In this document: positions 9,105-17,206 of the stretch, one piece after another
Layout: the number at the start of each line of letters is the position of its first letter
How positions within the stretch are numbered: the first letter of the stretch is position 1
Origin: Nocardioides sp. BGMRC 2183
GTDB lineage: Bacteria > Actinomycetota > Actinomycetes > Propionibacteriales > Nocardioidaceae
Reading direction: 5' to 3'
Length of the DNA: 64,000 nucleotides
Assembly (NCBI GenBank): GCA_008123405.1
Contig: VSSA01000002.1
Coordinates: 62,001 to 126,000, forward strand
Made by a program: the position numbers and the translations under genes
The notes under the pieces: generated by a model
Told to the model about the DNA's origin: nothing
The model's database searches: none
What the model saw: only the letters and a program-made list of their open reading frames with translations

Positions 9105-9136
9105 CGACGGCCGGCCCCGATCGGGGCCGGCCGTCG
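9105..9136. terminator. Bidirectional terminator between convergent operons
   Basis: A perfect 32-bp palindrome with 16-bp arms (left arm CGACGGCCGGCCCCGA), lying 25 bp past the rplI stop codon and about 100 bp past the end of the MATE operon. It can form a very stable hairpin on both strands. There is no U tract, as is common for terminators in high-GC actinobacteria. Confidence 0.7.
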
Positions 9137-9160
9137 CCGTACTGCTGAGCTCTGCTCGAG

Positions 9161-9607
9161 TCAGGCGGGGATCACGTTGAGCGCGACCGCCGCGGAGACC
9201 TCGTCGTGCAGGCGCACGGACACCGCGTGGGCGCCGAGCGACTTGATCGGCGAGCCGACGACGATGGTCCGCTTGTCGACGGACTCACCGGTGAGCTCCG
9301 CGATCGCGGCGGCGATGTCGGCGACGGTGACCGCACCGAACAGGCGGCCACCCTGACCGGCCTTGACCTTGACGTCCACCGGAGCCTGCTCCAGCTTGGT
9401 CTTGATCTCGGCGGCGTGGGCCTCGTCGCGGACCGCACGAGCAGCGCGAGCGTTCTTGATCGCGTCCGCCTCGGCCTGCGCGCCGCGGGTCCACCGGATG
9501 GCGAAGCCCTGCGGGAGCAGGTAGTTGCGGCCGTAGCCCGACTTCACCTCGACGATGTCGCCGGCGGAACCGAGCCCCTCGACCTCCTGGGTGAGGATGA
9601 TCTTCAT
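9161..9607 (-). CDS. rplI: 50S ribosomal protein L9
   Basis: A 148-residue full-length L9. The N-terminal 23S rRNA-binding domain starts [32 protein letters not shown], the family signature (outer motifs MKIILTQEV and [11 protein letters not shown]). A long connecting helix and a C-terminal domain follow ([18 protein letters not shown]). It is the last gene of the rpsF-ssb-rpsR-rplI operon, 27 bp after rpsR, with a GAAGGAGAG ribosome binding site, and is followed by the strong terminator at 9105-9136. Confidence 0.98.
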   Translation of the reverse strand: MKIILTQEVEGLGSAGDIVEVKSGYGRNYLLPQGFAIRWTRGAQAEADAIKNARAARAVRDEAHAAEIKTKLEQAPVDVKVKAGQGGRLFGAVTVADIAAAIAELTGESVDKRTIVVGSPIKSLGAHAVSVRLHDEVSAAVALNVIPA

Positions 9608-9634
9608 GTCAGTTCTCTCCTTCTCTACCGCTGC

Positions 9635-9871
9635 TCAGCGACCGCTGGAGGTGTAGGGCAGCAGCGCCACCTCACGAGCGTTCTTCACCGCGATCGCGAT
9701 GTCCCGCTGGTGCTGCACGCAGTTGCCGGTCACCCGACGGGCGCGGATCTTGCCGCGGTCGGAGATGAACTTCTTCAGCAGAGCGGTGTCCTTGTAGTCG
9801 ACACCGGTCGCCTTCTCCTTGCAGAACTGGCAAACCTTCTTCTTCGGCTTGCGGACGACTGCCTTCGCCAT
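9635..9871 (-). CDS. rpsR: 30S ribosomal protein S18, zinc-binding (C+) type
   Basis: A 78-residue S18 that pairs with S6 on the small-subunit platform. CQFC near residues 15-18, a further Cys in GNCVQHQRD and the neighbouring His make this the zinc-ribbon C+ form. Actinobacteria often carry a second, cysteine-free copy elsewhere that is expressed under zinc limitation; whether this genome has one cannot be seen. The gene is third in the operon, with GAGGAGGAG before the ATG at 9871. Confidence 0.97.
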   Translation of the reverse strand: MAKAVVRKPKKKVCQFCKEKATGVDYKDTALLKKFISDRGKIRARRVTGNCVQHQRDIAIAVKNAREVALLPYTSSGR

Positions 9872-9978
9872 TGTGGTGCTCCTCCTCAGAGCCCGGCCGC
9901 CTCAGTCACGAGCGACCGGAATGGTGGTGATGAATATTCGGGTGGTGGGGCGGAGGGGTCCGCCCACCGGGTTGATCC

Positions 9979-10545
9979 TCAGAAGGGGGGTTCGTCGTTG
10001 CTGACGCCCGGAGCGCCCCAGGGGTCGTTCGGACGGCTGCCGCCGCCTTGGCCACCCTGGCCGCCCTGGCTCCCCCACGGGTCGTTGGCCGGCTGGCCAC
10101 CACCCGCGGGCTGACCGCCGCCGTAGCCGCCGCCACCGCCGGCTCCACCGCCGCCGCTGTAGCCGCCGCCACCGCCGGAGCGCTGGACTCGGGCCACCTT
10201 GGCGGTCGCGTAGCGCAGCGACGGGCCGACCTCTTCGACGTCGATCTCGAAGGCGGTGCGCTTCTCACCCTCGCGGGTCTCGTACTGCCGGGACTTCAGT
10301 CGTCCCTGCACGATGACCCGCATCCCCTTCTGCAGCGACTCCGCCACGTGCTCGGCCATCTGCCGCCAGGCAGCGCAGGAGAGGAACAGCGCTTCGCCGT
10401 CCTTCCACTCGTTGCTCTGGCGGTCGAAGGTGCGGGGCGTGGACGCGATCCGGAAGTTCGCCACGGCAGCACCCGACGGGGTGAAGCGCAGCTCCGGGTC
10501 GTCGACCAGGTTGCCGACGACGGTGATGACGGTCTCGCCTGCCAT
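9979..10545 (-). CDS. ssb: Single-stranded DNA-binding protein
   Basis: A 188-residue SSB. The OB fold fills about residues 1-112 (start [21 protein letters not shown]; core [20 protein letters not shown]). A Gly-rich, low-complexity linker with [10 protein letters not shown]-like repeats follows, and the acidic tip DEPPF is the docking tail for replication and repair partners. SSB coats single-stranded DNA during replication. The gene lies 126 bp after rpsF and 107 bp before rpsR in the ribosomal operon, the standard actinobacterial location. Confidence 0.97.
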   Translation of the reverse strand: MAGETVITVVGNLVDDPELRFTPSGAAVANFRIASTPRTFDRQSNEWKDGEALFLSCAAWRQMAEHVAESLQKGMRVIVQGRLKSRQYETREGEKRTAFEIDVEEVGPSLRYATAKVARVQRSGGGGGYSGGGGAGGGGGYGGGQPAGGGQPANDPWGSQGGQGGQGGGSRPNDPWGAPGVSNDEPPF

Positions 10546-10671
10546 GTTGTCTCCTCAGATGCCGATCAGTCGCCTGACCCGTGCCGGGTCGCGAAGTTGC
10601 GTTGCACCATCGTGACCGAGAGATCCGACAAGGAACAGCGTCGGTCCACAGGCACGAGGTGCCGAGCCGCG

Positions 10672-10959
10672 TCAGGAGACGGGGCGCAGCACCTTGGTGC
10701 GGAGGATCGCCTCGTTCAGACCGAGCTGACGGTCGAACTCGTCGACGGTCGCGGGCTCGGCGGTGAGGTTGATGACGGCGTAGATGCCTTCGGCGTTCTT
10801 CTTGATCTCGTAGGCGAGACGCCGACGGCCCCACACGTCCACGTTGTCGACGGTGCCACCGTCGTTGCGGATCACGTTGAGGTACTTGTCGAGCGACGGC
10901 TGAACGGTGCGCTCGTCGAGGCTCGGGTCGAGGATGACCATGACTTCATAAGCACGCAA
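10672..10959 (-). CDS. rpsF: 30S ribosomal protein S6
   Basis: A 95-residue S6, partner of S18. The beta-alpha-beta fold begins [18 protein letters not shown], and [18 protein letters not shown] is the central signature. I chose the TTG at 10959, which gives the family N-terminus (M)RAYEVM and lies 11 nt after AGGAGG at 10971-10976. An upstream GTG at 10971 would overlap that Shine-Dalgarno sequence and add four residues. It is the first gene of the operon. Confidence 0.94.
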   Translation of the reverse strand: MRAYEVMVILDPSLDERTVQPSLDKYLNVIRNDGGTVDNVDVWGRRRLAYEIKKNAEGIYAVINLTAEPATVDEFDRQLGLNEAILRTKVLRPVS

Positions 10960-11251
10960 AGCGGTCTCCACCTCCTCTGGACTCAGGCGGCCACGGACTT
11001 TCCGTGGCAGGAGGGCTTTGCCATGCGCCCACCTCGGTGGCGGACGCGACGGGTCAGGTTATCAATCCGGTACGACGCCCGCCCAATCGTCATCGGACCG
11101 CGGCGCCCCCGGGGGTCGATGCCCCGGGTTGCGTCATACCGATCGGGGGTTGGCGACAACGATTCGTATGACGCAACCCCCGGCACCCGCACACCCCACA
11201 GCCCACCCGCCCGCACCCGCCACCGTCGGCCCCCACGCCTACGCTGGCGCC
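10960..11251. other. Leader/promoter region between rpsF and nfo
   Basis: About 290 bp separating divergent genes. On the rpsF side a hairpin (arms CCACGGA at 10991-10997 and TCCGTGG at 11001-11007, 3-nt loop) sits in the leader, about 30 nt before the start codon. It could be an S6:S18 autoregulatory leader, known upstream of rpsF in many bacteria, but I cannot match the conserved bulge with confidence. The repeat at 11126-11179 lies on the nfo side. Confidence 0.4.
11126..11179 (-). repeat. 54-bp palindromic element R5
   Basis: Perfect 14-bp inverted arms (GGGTTGCGTCATAC at 11126-11139, GTATGACGCAACCC at 11166-11179) flank a 26-nt centre. Read on the minus strand, it matches the element at 16502-16555 at about 41 of 54 positions with no gaps, including a compensatory base-pair change in the stem. 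The two are copies of one short dispersed element in opposite orientations. Confidence 0.85.
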
Positions 11252-12049
11252 ATGAGCGAACTGCGCATCGGAGCCCACGTCGACCAGACCGACCCGATCG
11301 CCGAGGCGGCCGCCCGTCAGGCGCCGCTGGTGCAGTTCTTCCTGGGCAACCCGCAGTCCTACAAGGGCCCGGTGCTGGCCTACGAGGGTGGCGCGGAGGC
11401 GCTCAAGGCCGATGCCGCGTCGGCGGGGGTCGACCTCTACGTGCACGCGCCGTACCTGATCAACGTGGCGACGACGAACAACCGGCAGCGGATCCCGAGC
11501 CGCAAGCTGCTGCAGCAGCACATGGACGCGGCTGCCGAGATCGGCGCCAAGGGCCTGATCGTGCACGGCGGGCACGTGACCGATGACGACGACCCGGCCA
11601 AGGGCTTCGACAACTGGCGCAAGGCGATCGAGGCGACCGACATCAAGGTGCCGCTGCTGATCGAGAACACCGCCGGCGGGACCAACGCGATGACCCGCTA
11701 CCTGGACCGGATCGCCGGCGTCTGGGAGGCCATCTCGGCCGCCGAGGGGTTCGAGGACGTCGGCTTCTGCCTCGACACCTGTCACGCCCACGCCGGCGGC
11801 AACGCGCTGGAGACGATCGTCGAGGACGTCCGGCGGATCACCGGGCGGATCGATCTGGTGCATGCCAACGACAGCCGCGACGCCTTCGACTCCGGCGCGG
11901 ACCGCCACGCCAACTTCGGCAACGGTCAGATCGATCCCGACCTGCTCGCCCAGGTGATCCGCGACGCCGGCGCCCCGGTGATCTGCGAGACCCCGGGCGG
12001 CTCGGCAGAGCACGTCACCGACTTCGACTGGCTGCGCGAACGGCTCTGA
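11252..12049 (+). CDS. nfo: Deoxyribonuclease IV (AP endonuclease, Nfo family)
   Basis: A 265-residue TIM-barrel, three-metal apurinic endonuclease of base excision repair. Metal-ligand motifs are visible: YVHAPYLIN and IVHGGHV (His), LLIENTAGG (Glu), FCLDTCHAHAGG (Asp and His), VHANDSRDAFDSGADRH (His-Asn-Asp, then Asp-Arg-His) and ICETPGG (Glu). It opens MSELRIGAHVDQTD. The ATG at 11252 gives the family N-terminus; longer reading in this frame has no similarity. It is slightly short for the family but has all domains. It is convergent with the GH31 gene and likely a single transcription unit. Confidence 0.93.
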   Translation: MSELRIGAHVDQTDPIAEAAARQAPLVQFFLGNPQSYKGPVLAYEGGAEALKADAASAGVDLYVHAPYLINVATTNNRQRIPSRKLLQQHMDAAAEIGAKGLIVHGGHVTDDDDPAKGFDNWRKAIEATDIKVPLLIENTAGGTNAMTRYLDRIAGVWEAISAAEGFEDVGFCLDTCHAHAGGNALETIVEDVRRITGRIDLVHANDSRDAFDSGADRHANFGNGQIDPDLLAQVIRDAGAPVICETPGGSAEHVTDFDWLRERL

Positions 12050-12067
12050 CTCTCACCGCCCGCTGAC

Positions 12068-14350
12068 TCACGGCTCGACCGCCTCCATCCGGGCGAGCAG
12101 CCGCGCCGCCCACGGACTCTCCGCCCGGACCAGCACGGCCGGGTTGCCGAGGGGAGCGTCGACGGTGACCGTCGTGCCGCCGTCGTACCTCTCTCCGGTG
12201 AGCAGGTGCCGCCACTCGCCGTCGGGCAGCACCACCTCGACCTCGGTGCCGCCCTCCTCGAGCACCGGCGCGACCAGCACGTCCTGGCCAACGAACACCT
12301 GCCGGTCGGTGTTGGCCGCGCTCGTGCCCGGCGCGACCAGCCACCCGTGCCGCCAGTACGGCACCCCGGTCCGCGCCGCCTCCCGCAACACCGCCCGCCG
12401 GTACGGCGCCAGCGCGGCGAAGACCTGCGTCATCCGGGCCAGGTGGTCCCGCACGCCTGCCTCATCCCAGAGCTGCAGGTTCTGCGCGGGTCGGTTGCCC
12501 TCGTGGGAGCGCATCACCGGTCCGAAAGCGGCCAGTTCGGCCCAGCGCTGGAGAAGCTCGGGGCTGCGGCGATACTTCCGCACCACGGCGTCGATCGAGG
12601 TGTAGCCGCCCAGGTCGCTGTGTACGACCGGCCACCCGGAGACGCCGGCGGAGAAGGTGCCGAGCAGCGTCGAGGCGAGCCCGTCCTCGACTGCGAAGTC
12701 GACCATCTGGTCGCCGTTCCACGCCAGCCGGTGGCGCGAGCCGAGGCCGCCGGAGCGGAACCAGGTGAGGCAGTCGCTGCCGGTCGCGGCCTGGCCGCAG
12801 GCCGACCCCACGGTCTGGGCCCACAGGTCCGGCCACCGGTTGTGCAGCAGCTCCGCGTCGCCTGAGGCGAGCTCGGCATCGAACGGCAGCCCCTCGCCGA
12901 AGTCGGCCATGAAGCCACGGACGTCAGCAGCCAGCACCTCCTCGGCGATCACTCCTGCGAACCACTCCCGCGCCGCCGGATCGCTCAGGTCGATCAGATA
13001 GGCGTCGAACCCTCCCTGATCCAGCGGATACGGCTCACCGTCGCGGGTCACCAGATAGCCCCGCTCCCGAGCCTCGGCGAAGAGGTCGCGGAATCCAGGA
13101 TCGTCGGTGACACCGGGCTTCGTCGCCGGGTCGACGACGAACGGGTTGACGTAGGTGGTGGTCCGGATGCCCTCCTCAGCGAACCCGGCGATCAGCTCCT
13201 CCCAATCGGGGTACAGCTCTCGGTCGACCTGCCAGGTCCACCACAGGCGCTGCCCGAAGTCCGTGGTCCGCTGCCCGACCCAGTCCTGGATCCAGACACC
13301 GGCGACGTCCACCCCCGCCTCCTGGAGCGAGGTCACCTTGCGACGTACTGCCTCGCTGCCGCCCTGGGCGCCGACGATGAGGCCCTCCTGACTCCACCGC
13401 GGCAGCCGCCCACCCGGCGCGTCCGCCGGTCCTGAGGTGCGCGCGACCAGTTCTCCGGGCGTCGCCGCAGCGGTCAGCCGTCCCACCATCCGCGTCGCCC
13501 GCAGCTCGAGGCCGACCCGGTCCGGGTCGCTGAGGTCGGCGATCCCGACGGCATGGCTCTGTGGGACCTCCGGGTCCAGCGTCAAGCCGCGCAAGTCCTC
13601 GGTCACGTACGTCGCCCACGCCGCATAGGTCATCTGATCGGTGCCGCCGGCCCCGTGGTTGGTCAGATCGGCGAGGAAGGTGAGCGGCTGCTCGCCCCGC
13701 CCGACACCCTGCTCGCGCACCAGGAGCGGCAGCACCCGTCCGTCCAGGTCGAAGTCGGTGAACTGCTCGCCGAAGCCGTGCACGCCGGCCCCCGTCGTAC
13801 GACCGGAGAAGAGCGTGACCGAGTCGGCGGCGTCGGCGACCTCCACCTCGAAGTCGACCGCCGTCGCCGACCCGGTCAGCCTCAGCGTGTAGCCGAGGGC
13901 GTCCTCGCGCGATCCGAGCCGTCCGCGCAGGACCACCGCGCCGGCATCCACCTCGACCGCGGCGATGGTCTGGTCGCGCCACACCCGATCGTGCTCGGTG
14001 CCCACCCAGAAGTAGCCACGGTGCTCCTCCACCTCCAGCTCACCGGCGGTCGCAGCCAGGAACGCTTCCTGCGGCACCGACGACCAGGCGGTGGCGTCGT
14101 CGAAGCGCACCTCCACCCCGGACCCGGTCACCTCCACCTCGGCACGACCGGAGCGGAAGGTGCCCTCCGCGTCGTCGGCGACGGAGAGCTCACCGGGCTC
14201 CAGGGTGGCGAGGTGGTCCCCTGGGAGCGAGCGATAGCGGACCACGACGGCGACCACGGCGAGCACCAGCACCACCGCAAGACCGAGTGCCATCCACTTC
14301 ACGACCGCGCGCCAGCGTCGCCGCGCGCCCCGCTCAGGGCTGTTCAACAT
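12068..14350 (-). CDS. Membrane-anchored GH31 glycosidase, sulfoquinovosidase-like
   Basis: A 760-residue GH31 alpha-glycosidase with one N-terminal membrane segment (about 18-38), so the catalytic part should be extracytoplasmic. The N-terminal beta domain spans about 50-310, the TIM barrel 320-650, and a C-terminal beta domain follows. The catalytic nucleophile is D483 in GFMADFGEGLP and the acid/base is D547 in WNGDQ. The motifs QDWVGQRTTDFGQRLWW (355-371), EGLIVGAQGG (322-331) and the GGY around Y583 closely match the YihQ sulfoquinovosidase subgroup, which uses this Gln/Arg/Trp/Tyr set to hold the sulfonate. No other sulfoquinovose genes are nearby, so the substrate is unproven. The start codon lacks a clear Shine-Dalgarno and lies 10 bp from a MITE-like insertion. 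Confidence 0.88.
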   Translation of the reverse strand: MLNSPERGARRRWRAVVKWMALGLAVVLVLAVVAVVVRYRSLPGDHLATLEPGELSVADDAEGTFRSGRAEVEVTGSGVEVRFDDATAWSSVPQEAFLAATAGELEVEEHRGYFWVGTEHDRVWRDQTIAAVEVDAGAVVLRGRLGSREDALGYTLRLTGSATAVDFEVEVADAADSVTLFSGRTTGAGVHGFGEQFTDFDLDGRVLPLLVREQGVGRGEQPLTFLADLTNHGAGGTDQMTYAAWATYVTEDLRGLTLDPEVPQSHAVGIADLSDPDRVGLELRATRMVGRLTAAATPGELVARTSGPADAPGGRLPRWSQEGLIVGAQGGSEAVRRKVTSLQEAGVDVAGVWIQDWVGQRTTDFGQRLWWTWQVDRELYPDWEELIAGFAEEGIRTTTYVNPFVVDPATKPGVTDDPGFRDLFAEARERGYLVTRDGEPYPLDQGGFDAYLIDLSDPAAREWFAGVIAEEVLAADVRGFMADFGEGLPFDAELASGDAELLHNRWPDLWAQTVGSACGQAATGSDCLTWFRSGGLGSRHRLAWNGDQMVDFAVEDGLASTLLGTFSAGVSGWPVVHSDLGGYTSIDAVVRKYRRSPELLQRWAELAAFGPVMRSHEGNRPAQNLQLWDEAGVRDHLARMTQVFAALAPYRRAVLREAARTGVPYWRHGWLVAPGTSAANTDRQVFVGQDVLVAPVLEEGGTEVEVVLPDGEWRHLLTGERYDGGTTVTVDAPLGNPAVLVRAESPWAARLLARMEAVEP

Positions 14351-14360
14351 GGCGCGACCC

Positions 14361-14525
14361 TAGTGTCCTGTCAGGCTGATTCGCCGCCGTATTCGCCAGC
14401 CGTGGCACGCACCTCGCGGCGTTGGCCGCGCTCGACAGACACCCGGTATGCCTACGCACGGCCGCCTGGCGATGCACGCACCACGACCATCGACTACGTC
14501 AGCGCTTCAACCTGACAGGACACTA
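14361..14525. mobile_element. MITE-like element, 165 bp
   Basis: Perfect 15-bp terminal inverted repeats (TAGTGTCCTGTCAGG at 14361-14375, CCTGACAGGACACTA at 14511-14525) bound 135 bp of non-coding sequence. The ends can be read as a TA or CTAG target duplication with slightly shorter repeats. No transposase is encoded, so it would need one supplied in trans. Its left end is 10 bp from the GH31 start codon. Confidence 0.72.
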
Positions 14526-14543
14526 GTGTCGCTTGTCGGTCGT

Positions 14544-15506
14544 TCAGGGCGCGGTCTCCGGGAGTGGATCGATGGCGCGGGCGTCGCTGGCACGCAGGCC
14601 AAACGCCAGACCGCCCGCGACGACGCCGATCCCGAGCCATACCGCGACGCCCGGCACCTGCCCCGTGATGGCTGCGCCGACGGCCACGGCGGCCACCGGC
14701 GAGACGCCCATCAGGAGCCCGGCGCGTCCGCTGCCGACCCGTTCCACGCAGCCGTACCAGAGCACGAAGGCGACCGCCGTCACCGCGACGGCGAGATAGA
14801 CCGTCGCGACGAGATGTCCCGGCCTCAGCTCGGTCAGCGCGACCGGTCCTTCGATGGGCAACGCCAGCACGGCGAAGACCAGCGCAGCCAGCAGCGTGGT
14901 GTGCACCGAGACCGCCACCGGGGAGTGCCGCCGCAGCACCGGGACGGCGAACAGCGTGAAGCCGGCTTCGCACACCAGCACGACGACAGCCCACCCGAAC
15001 CCGACCAGATCGCTGCGACCCCACCCCTGCACGATCGCCGCGCCGAGGGTGACCGCGACCGCGGCCACGATCACCTGGGTCTCGGGCCGCCGGCCCTCGG
15101 TGAGCGGACCCGCGACCGCCAGCACCAGCGGTACACAGGCCATCGCGACGGCGAGGACGGCGGGCTCCGCGTGCGCCGACCCATGGACAAGGGCGATGTT
15201 GAAGAGCACCAGCCCGGTCAGGACCACACCTGCCAGCCACAGCCAGTCCGTGCCGCGCGGCATCCGCACCGTCCGGCCGCTCCACCGGGCGAAGCCGAGC
15301 AGCAGCAGACCGGCGAGCGCATAGCGCAGCGACTGGGCGCTGAGCATCGGCGCGGTCCGGAGCACACCGGAGACCGCGACGCTCCCGCCCACGAACGCCA
15401 TCGCCAGTGCTCCGCCGCCCAAGGCAAGGGCGTCGACCGCCCCGCTCGACCGCGGCGCTCGCGGACCGGCGGACGCGAGCGTGCGGCTGGTGTGGACATC
15501 GACCAT
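14544..15506 (-). CDS. DMT/EamA-family transporter
   Basis: A 320-residue inner-membrane permease with about ten hydrophobic segments in two EamA repeats (first about 25-155, second about 165-300). Internal motifs such as LRYALAGLLLLGFA and GVSPVAAVAVGAAI (second repeat) are typical of drug/metabolite exporters. The substrate is unknown. It is divergent from a MocR-type regulator, with 92 bp between the start codons and a pair of direct repeats in between. MocR regulators often control the transporter or PLP-enzyme gene next to them, so this is the likely target. Confidence 0.9.
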   Translation of the reverse strand: MVDVHTSRTLASAGPRAPRSSGAVDALALGGGALAMAFVGGSVAVSGVLRTAPMLSAQSLRYALAGLLLLGFARWSGRTVRMPRGTDWLWLAGVVLTGLVLFNIALVHGSAHAEPAVLAVAMACVPLVLAVAGPLTEGRRPETQVIVAAVAVTLGAAIVQGWGRSDLVGFGWAVVVLVCEAGFTLFAVPVLRRHSPVAVSVHTTLLAALVFAVLALPIEGPVALTELRPGHLVATVYLAVAVTAVAFVLWYGCVERVGSGRAGLLMGVSPVAAVAVGAAITGQVPGVAVWLGIGVVAGGLAFGLRASDARAIDPLPETAP

Positions 15507-15526
15507 GCTGGCAGTCTGGGGTCGGA

Positions 15527-15561
15527 CTTGGCCCAGTCAACAGATCCAACTCGGCACAGTC
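15527..15561 (+). promoter_or_regulatory. Direct repeats, candidate MocR operator
   Basis: CTTGGCCCAGTC at 15527-15538 and CTCGGCACAGTC at 15550-15561 agree at 10 of 12 positions and are 23 bp apart start to start, about two helical turns. Direct repeats in the divergent promoter are the usual operator layout for MocR/PdxR proteins. Binding by the adjacent regulator is inferred. Confidence 0.5.
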
Positions 15562-15598
15562 TTGTCGGACCAACCCGCCCCGGCCCAGGAGAACCACG

Positions 15599-17152
15599 AT
15601 GCCGCAGCCACGCCGGCCGTGCAGCGTCGGCGCGGACTTCCTCCAGCTCGACACGGCGCACGCCCCCGCCCGGGACCTGACCGGATGGCTCACCGCCCAG
15701 GTCCGCGCCGCGGTCGCCGACGGCCGGCTGCCGGCCGGGGTGCGGCTGCCGGCGACCCGCACCCTGGCCCAGGACCTCGGGGTGTCGCGCGGAGTGGTCG
15801 TCGAGGCCTACCGACGGCTCGCCGACGAGGGCCTGGTCGACACCCGGACCTCGGCCGGCACCAGAGTCCGTGCGCTGGCACCAACCCCGGCGCCCGCCGC
15901 CCCACCCGACACCCTCGTCCTCCCGGCCGATCGGCTGCCGCCCATCCCCCGCAGCGCCGCGAGCATCGACCTGAGTCCCGGCGTCCCCGACCTCGCGGCG
16001 TTCCCCCGCGCCGCCTGGTTGCGCGCCGAGCGCGCGGTCCTGGCCGAGGCCACCGCCACCGATCTCCGGTACGGCGACCCGCGGGGCAATCACGTCCTCC
16101 GCGCTGAGCTTGCGACGTGGCTCGCCCGCACTCGCGGCGTACAGGTGGAGCCGGGCGGACTCGTCGTGGTCGCTGGGGTTGCGCAGTCGCTGGCGCTGCT
16201 GGCGCACGTGTTGCAGGCGAATGGCGATGGTGCCGACGGCATCGACACCATCGCCATCGAGGACCCAGGCTCCCGGGGCGCCCGGGAACAGCTGCAGCAC
16301 TGGGGCATGGCCACCCCGGCGGTGACCGTGGACTCCGAGGGGCTCCGCGTCGACGAGTTGGCGGCGCTCCGCGCACGCGACGGCGGTCCGGTCCGCGCCG
16401 TGGTCGTCACCCCGGCACATCAGTACCCGACCGGCGTCGCCCTCTCGCCACAGCGACGCCGCGACCTGCTCGCCTGGGCGGCGGCCGGCGACGGTGGGCC
16501 GGGGTTGCGTCCTACGAAAGGTGGCCGCCGACCCCCGGAACGTAGGACGCACCACGGTGCCGCGGGCCCCCGCCTCATCGTCGAGGACGACTACGACGCC
16601 GAGCACCGCTACGACCGGGCGCCGGTGCCCGCCCTCCAAGCAGCGGCGCCCGAGCTCGTCGCGCACACCGGCAGTACGTCGAAGTCGCTCGCGCCCGGGA
16701 TGCGTCTGGGGTGGCTGGCACCCCCCGCCCGGCTGCTGGCCGACCTCGCCGCCGCCAAGCACGCCTTCGACCTCGGCAGCCCGGCCCTGCCGCAGCTGGT
16801 CCTCGCCCGGCTGCTCGCCGTCGGGGACTACGACCGGCATCTGCGTCGCGTGCGCGTGCGCCAGCGGCAGCGTCGGGACGCGATGGTCGCCGCCCTGCGC
16901 GACCTGGTGCCCGGGGGCGAGGTGACCGGCCTGGCCGCCGGCCTGCACCTCCTCGTCCTGCTGCCCGACCACCACGCTCTGCAGGACGACCAGGAGATCG
17001 TCGATCGCCTCGCCGAGGTCGACGTGATCGCGCAGCCGCTCTCCTGGCACCGCACCGCGCCAGGCCCGCCCGGCCTGGTCCTCGGCTACGCCGCCCACCC
17101 GCCGGACCGGCTCCGTGAGGCCATCAGTCGGCTGGCGCGCGTGCTCTCCTGA
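15599..17152 (+). CDS. MocR-type transcriptional regulator (GntR HTH + aminotransferase fold)
   Basis: A 517-residue PLP-binding regulator. The N-terminal winged helix (about 20-90) has RLPATRTLAQDLGVSRG and AYRRLADEGLV. The fold-type I aminotransferase domain follows, with the substrate/PLP region DYDAEHRYD and the Schiff-base lysine in STSKSLAPGMRLGWL. MocR proteins sense PLP or amine ligands and usually control a neighbouring gene, here the divergent DMT transporter. The ATG at 15599 follows CAGGAG. Residues about 301-323 are an in-frame insertion made by the palindromic element at 16502-16555, just before the conserved LIVEDDYD strand; without it the length is typical. Activity of the interrupted protein is uncertain. 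Confidence 0.92.
   Translation: MPQPRRPCSVGADFLQLDTAHAPARDLTGWLTAQVRAAVADGRLPAGVRLPATRTLAQDLGVSRGVVVEAYRRLADEGLVDTRTSAGTRVRALAPTPAPAAPPDTLVLPADRLPPIPRSAASIDLSPGVPDLAAFPRAAWLRAERAVLAEATATDLRYGDPRGNHVLRAELATWLARTRGVQVEPGGLVVVAGVAQSLALLAHVLQANGDGADGIDTIAIEDPGSRGAREQLQHWGMATPAVTVDSEGLRVDELAALRARDGGPVRAVVVTPAHQYPTGVALSPQRRRDLLAWAAAGDGGPGLRPTKGGRRPPERRTHHGAAGPRLIVEDDYDAEHRYDRAPVPALQAAAPELVAHTGSTSKSLAPGMRLGWLAPPARLLADLAAAKHAFDLGSPALPQLVLARLLAVGDYDRHLRRVRVRQRQRRDAMVAALRDLVPGGEVTGLAAGLHLLVLLPDHHALQDDQEIVDRLAEVDVIAQPLSWHRTAPGPPGLVLGYAAHPPDRLREAISRLARVLS
16502..16555 (+). repeat. 54-bp palindromic element R6 inside the MocR gene
   Basis: Inverted arms TGCGTCCTACG (16506-16516) and CGTAGGACGCA (16541-16551) flank a core similar to that of R5 at 11126-11179. 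Its length is a multiple of three, and the reading frame stays open, adding residues such as LRPTKGGRRPPERRTHH. It lies in a loop-prone position before the LIVEDDYD strand. Confidence 0.85.
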
Positions 17153-17206
17153 GCTGGTGGGAGCCGGGAGACGGCCGGGACTTCGCCGCCGGATAGCCTC
17201 GTCCCC

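Noticed and set aside
10048-11586. A 512-residue plus-strand frame over ssb, rpsF and the start of nfo
   Set aside because: Antisense to ssb and rpsF and out of frame with nfo; no family features.
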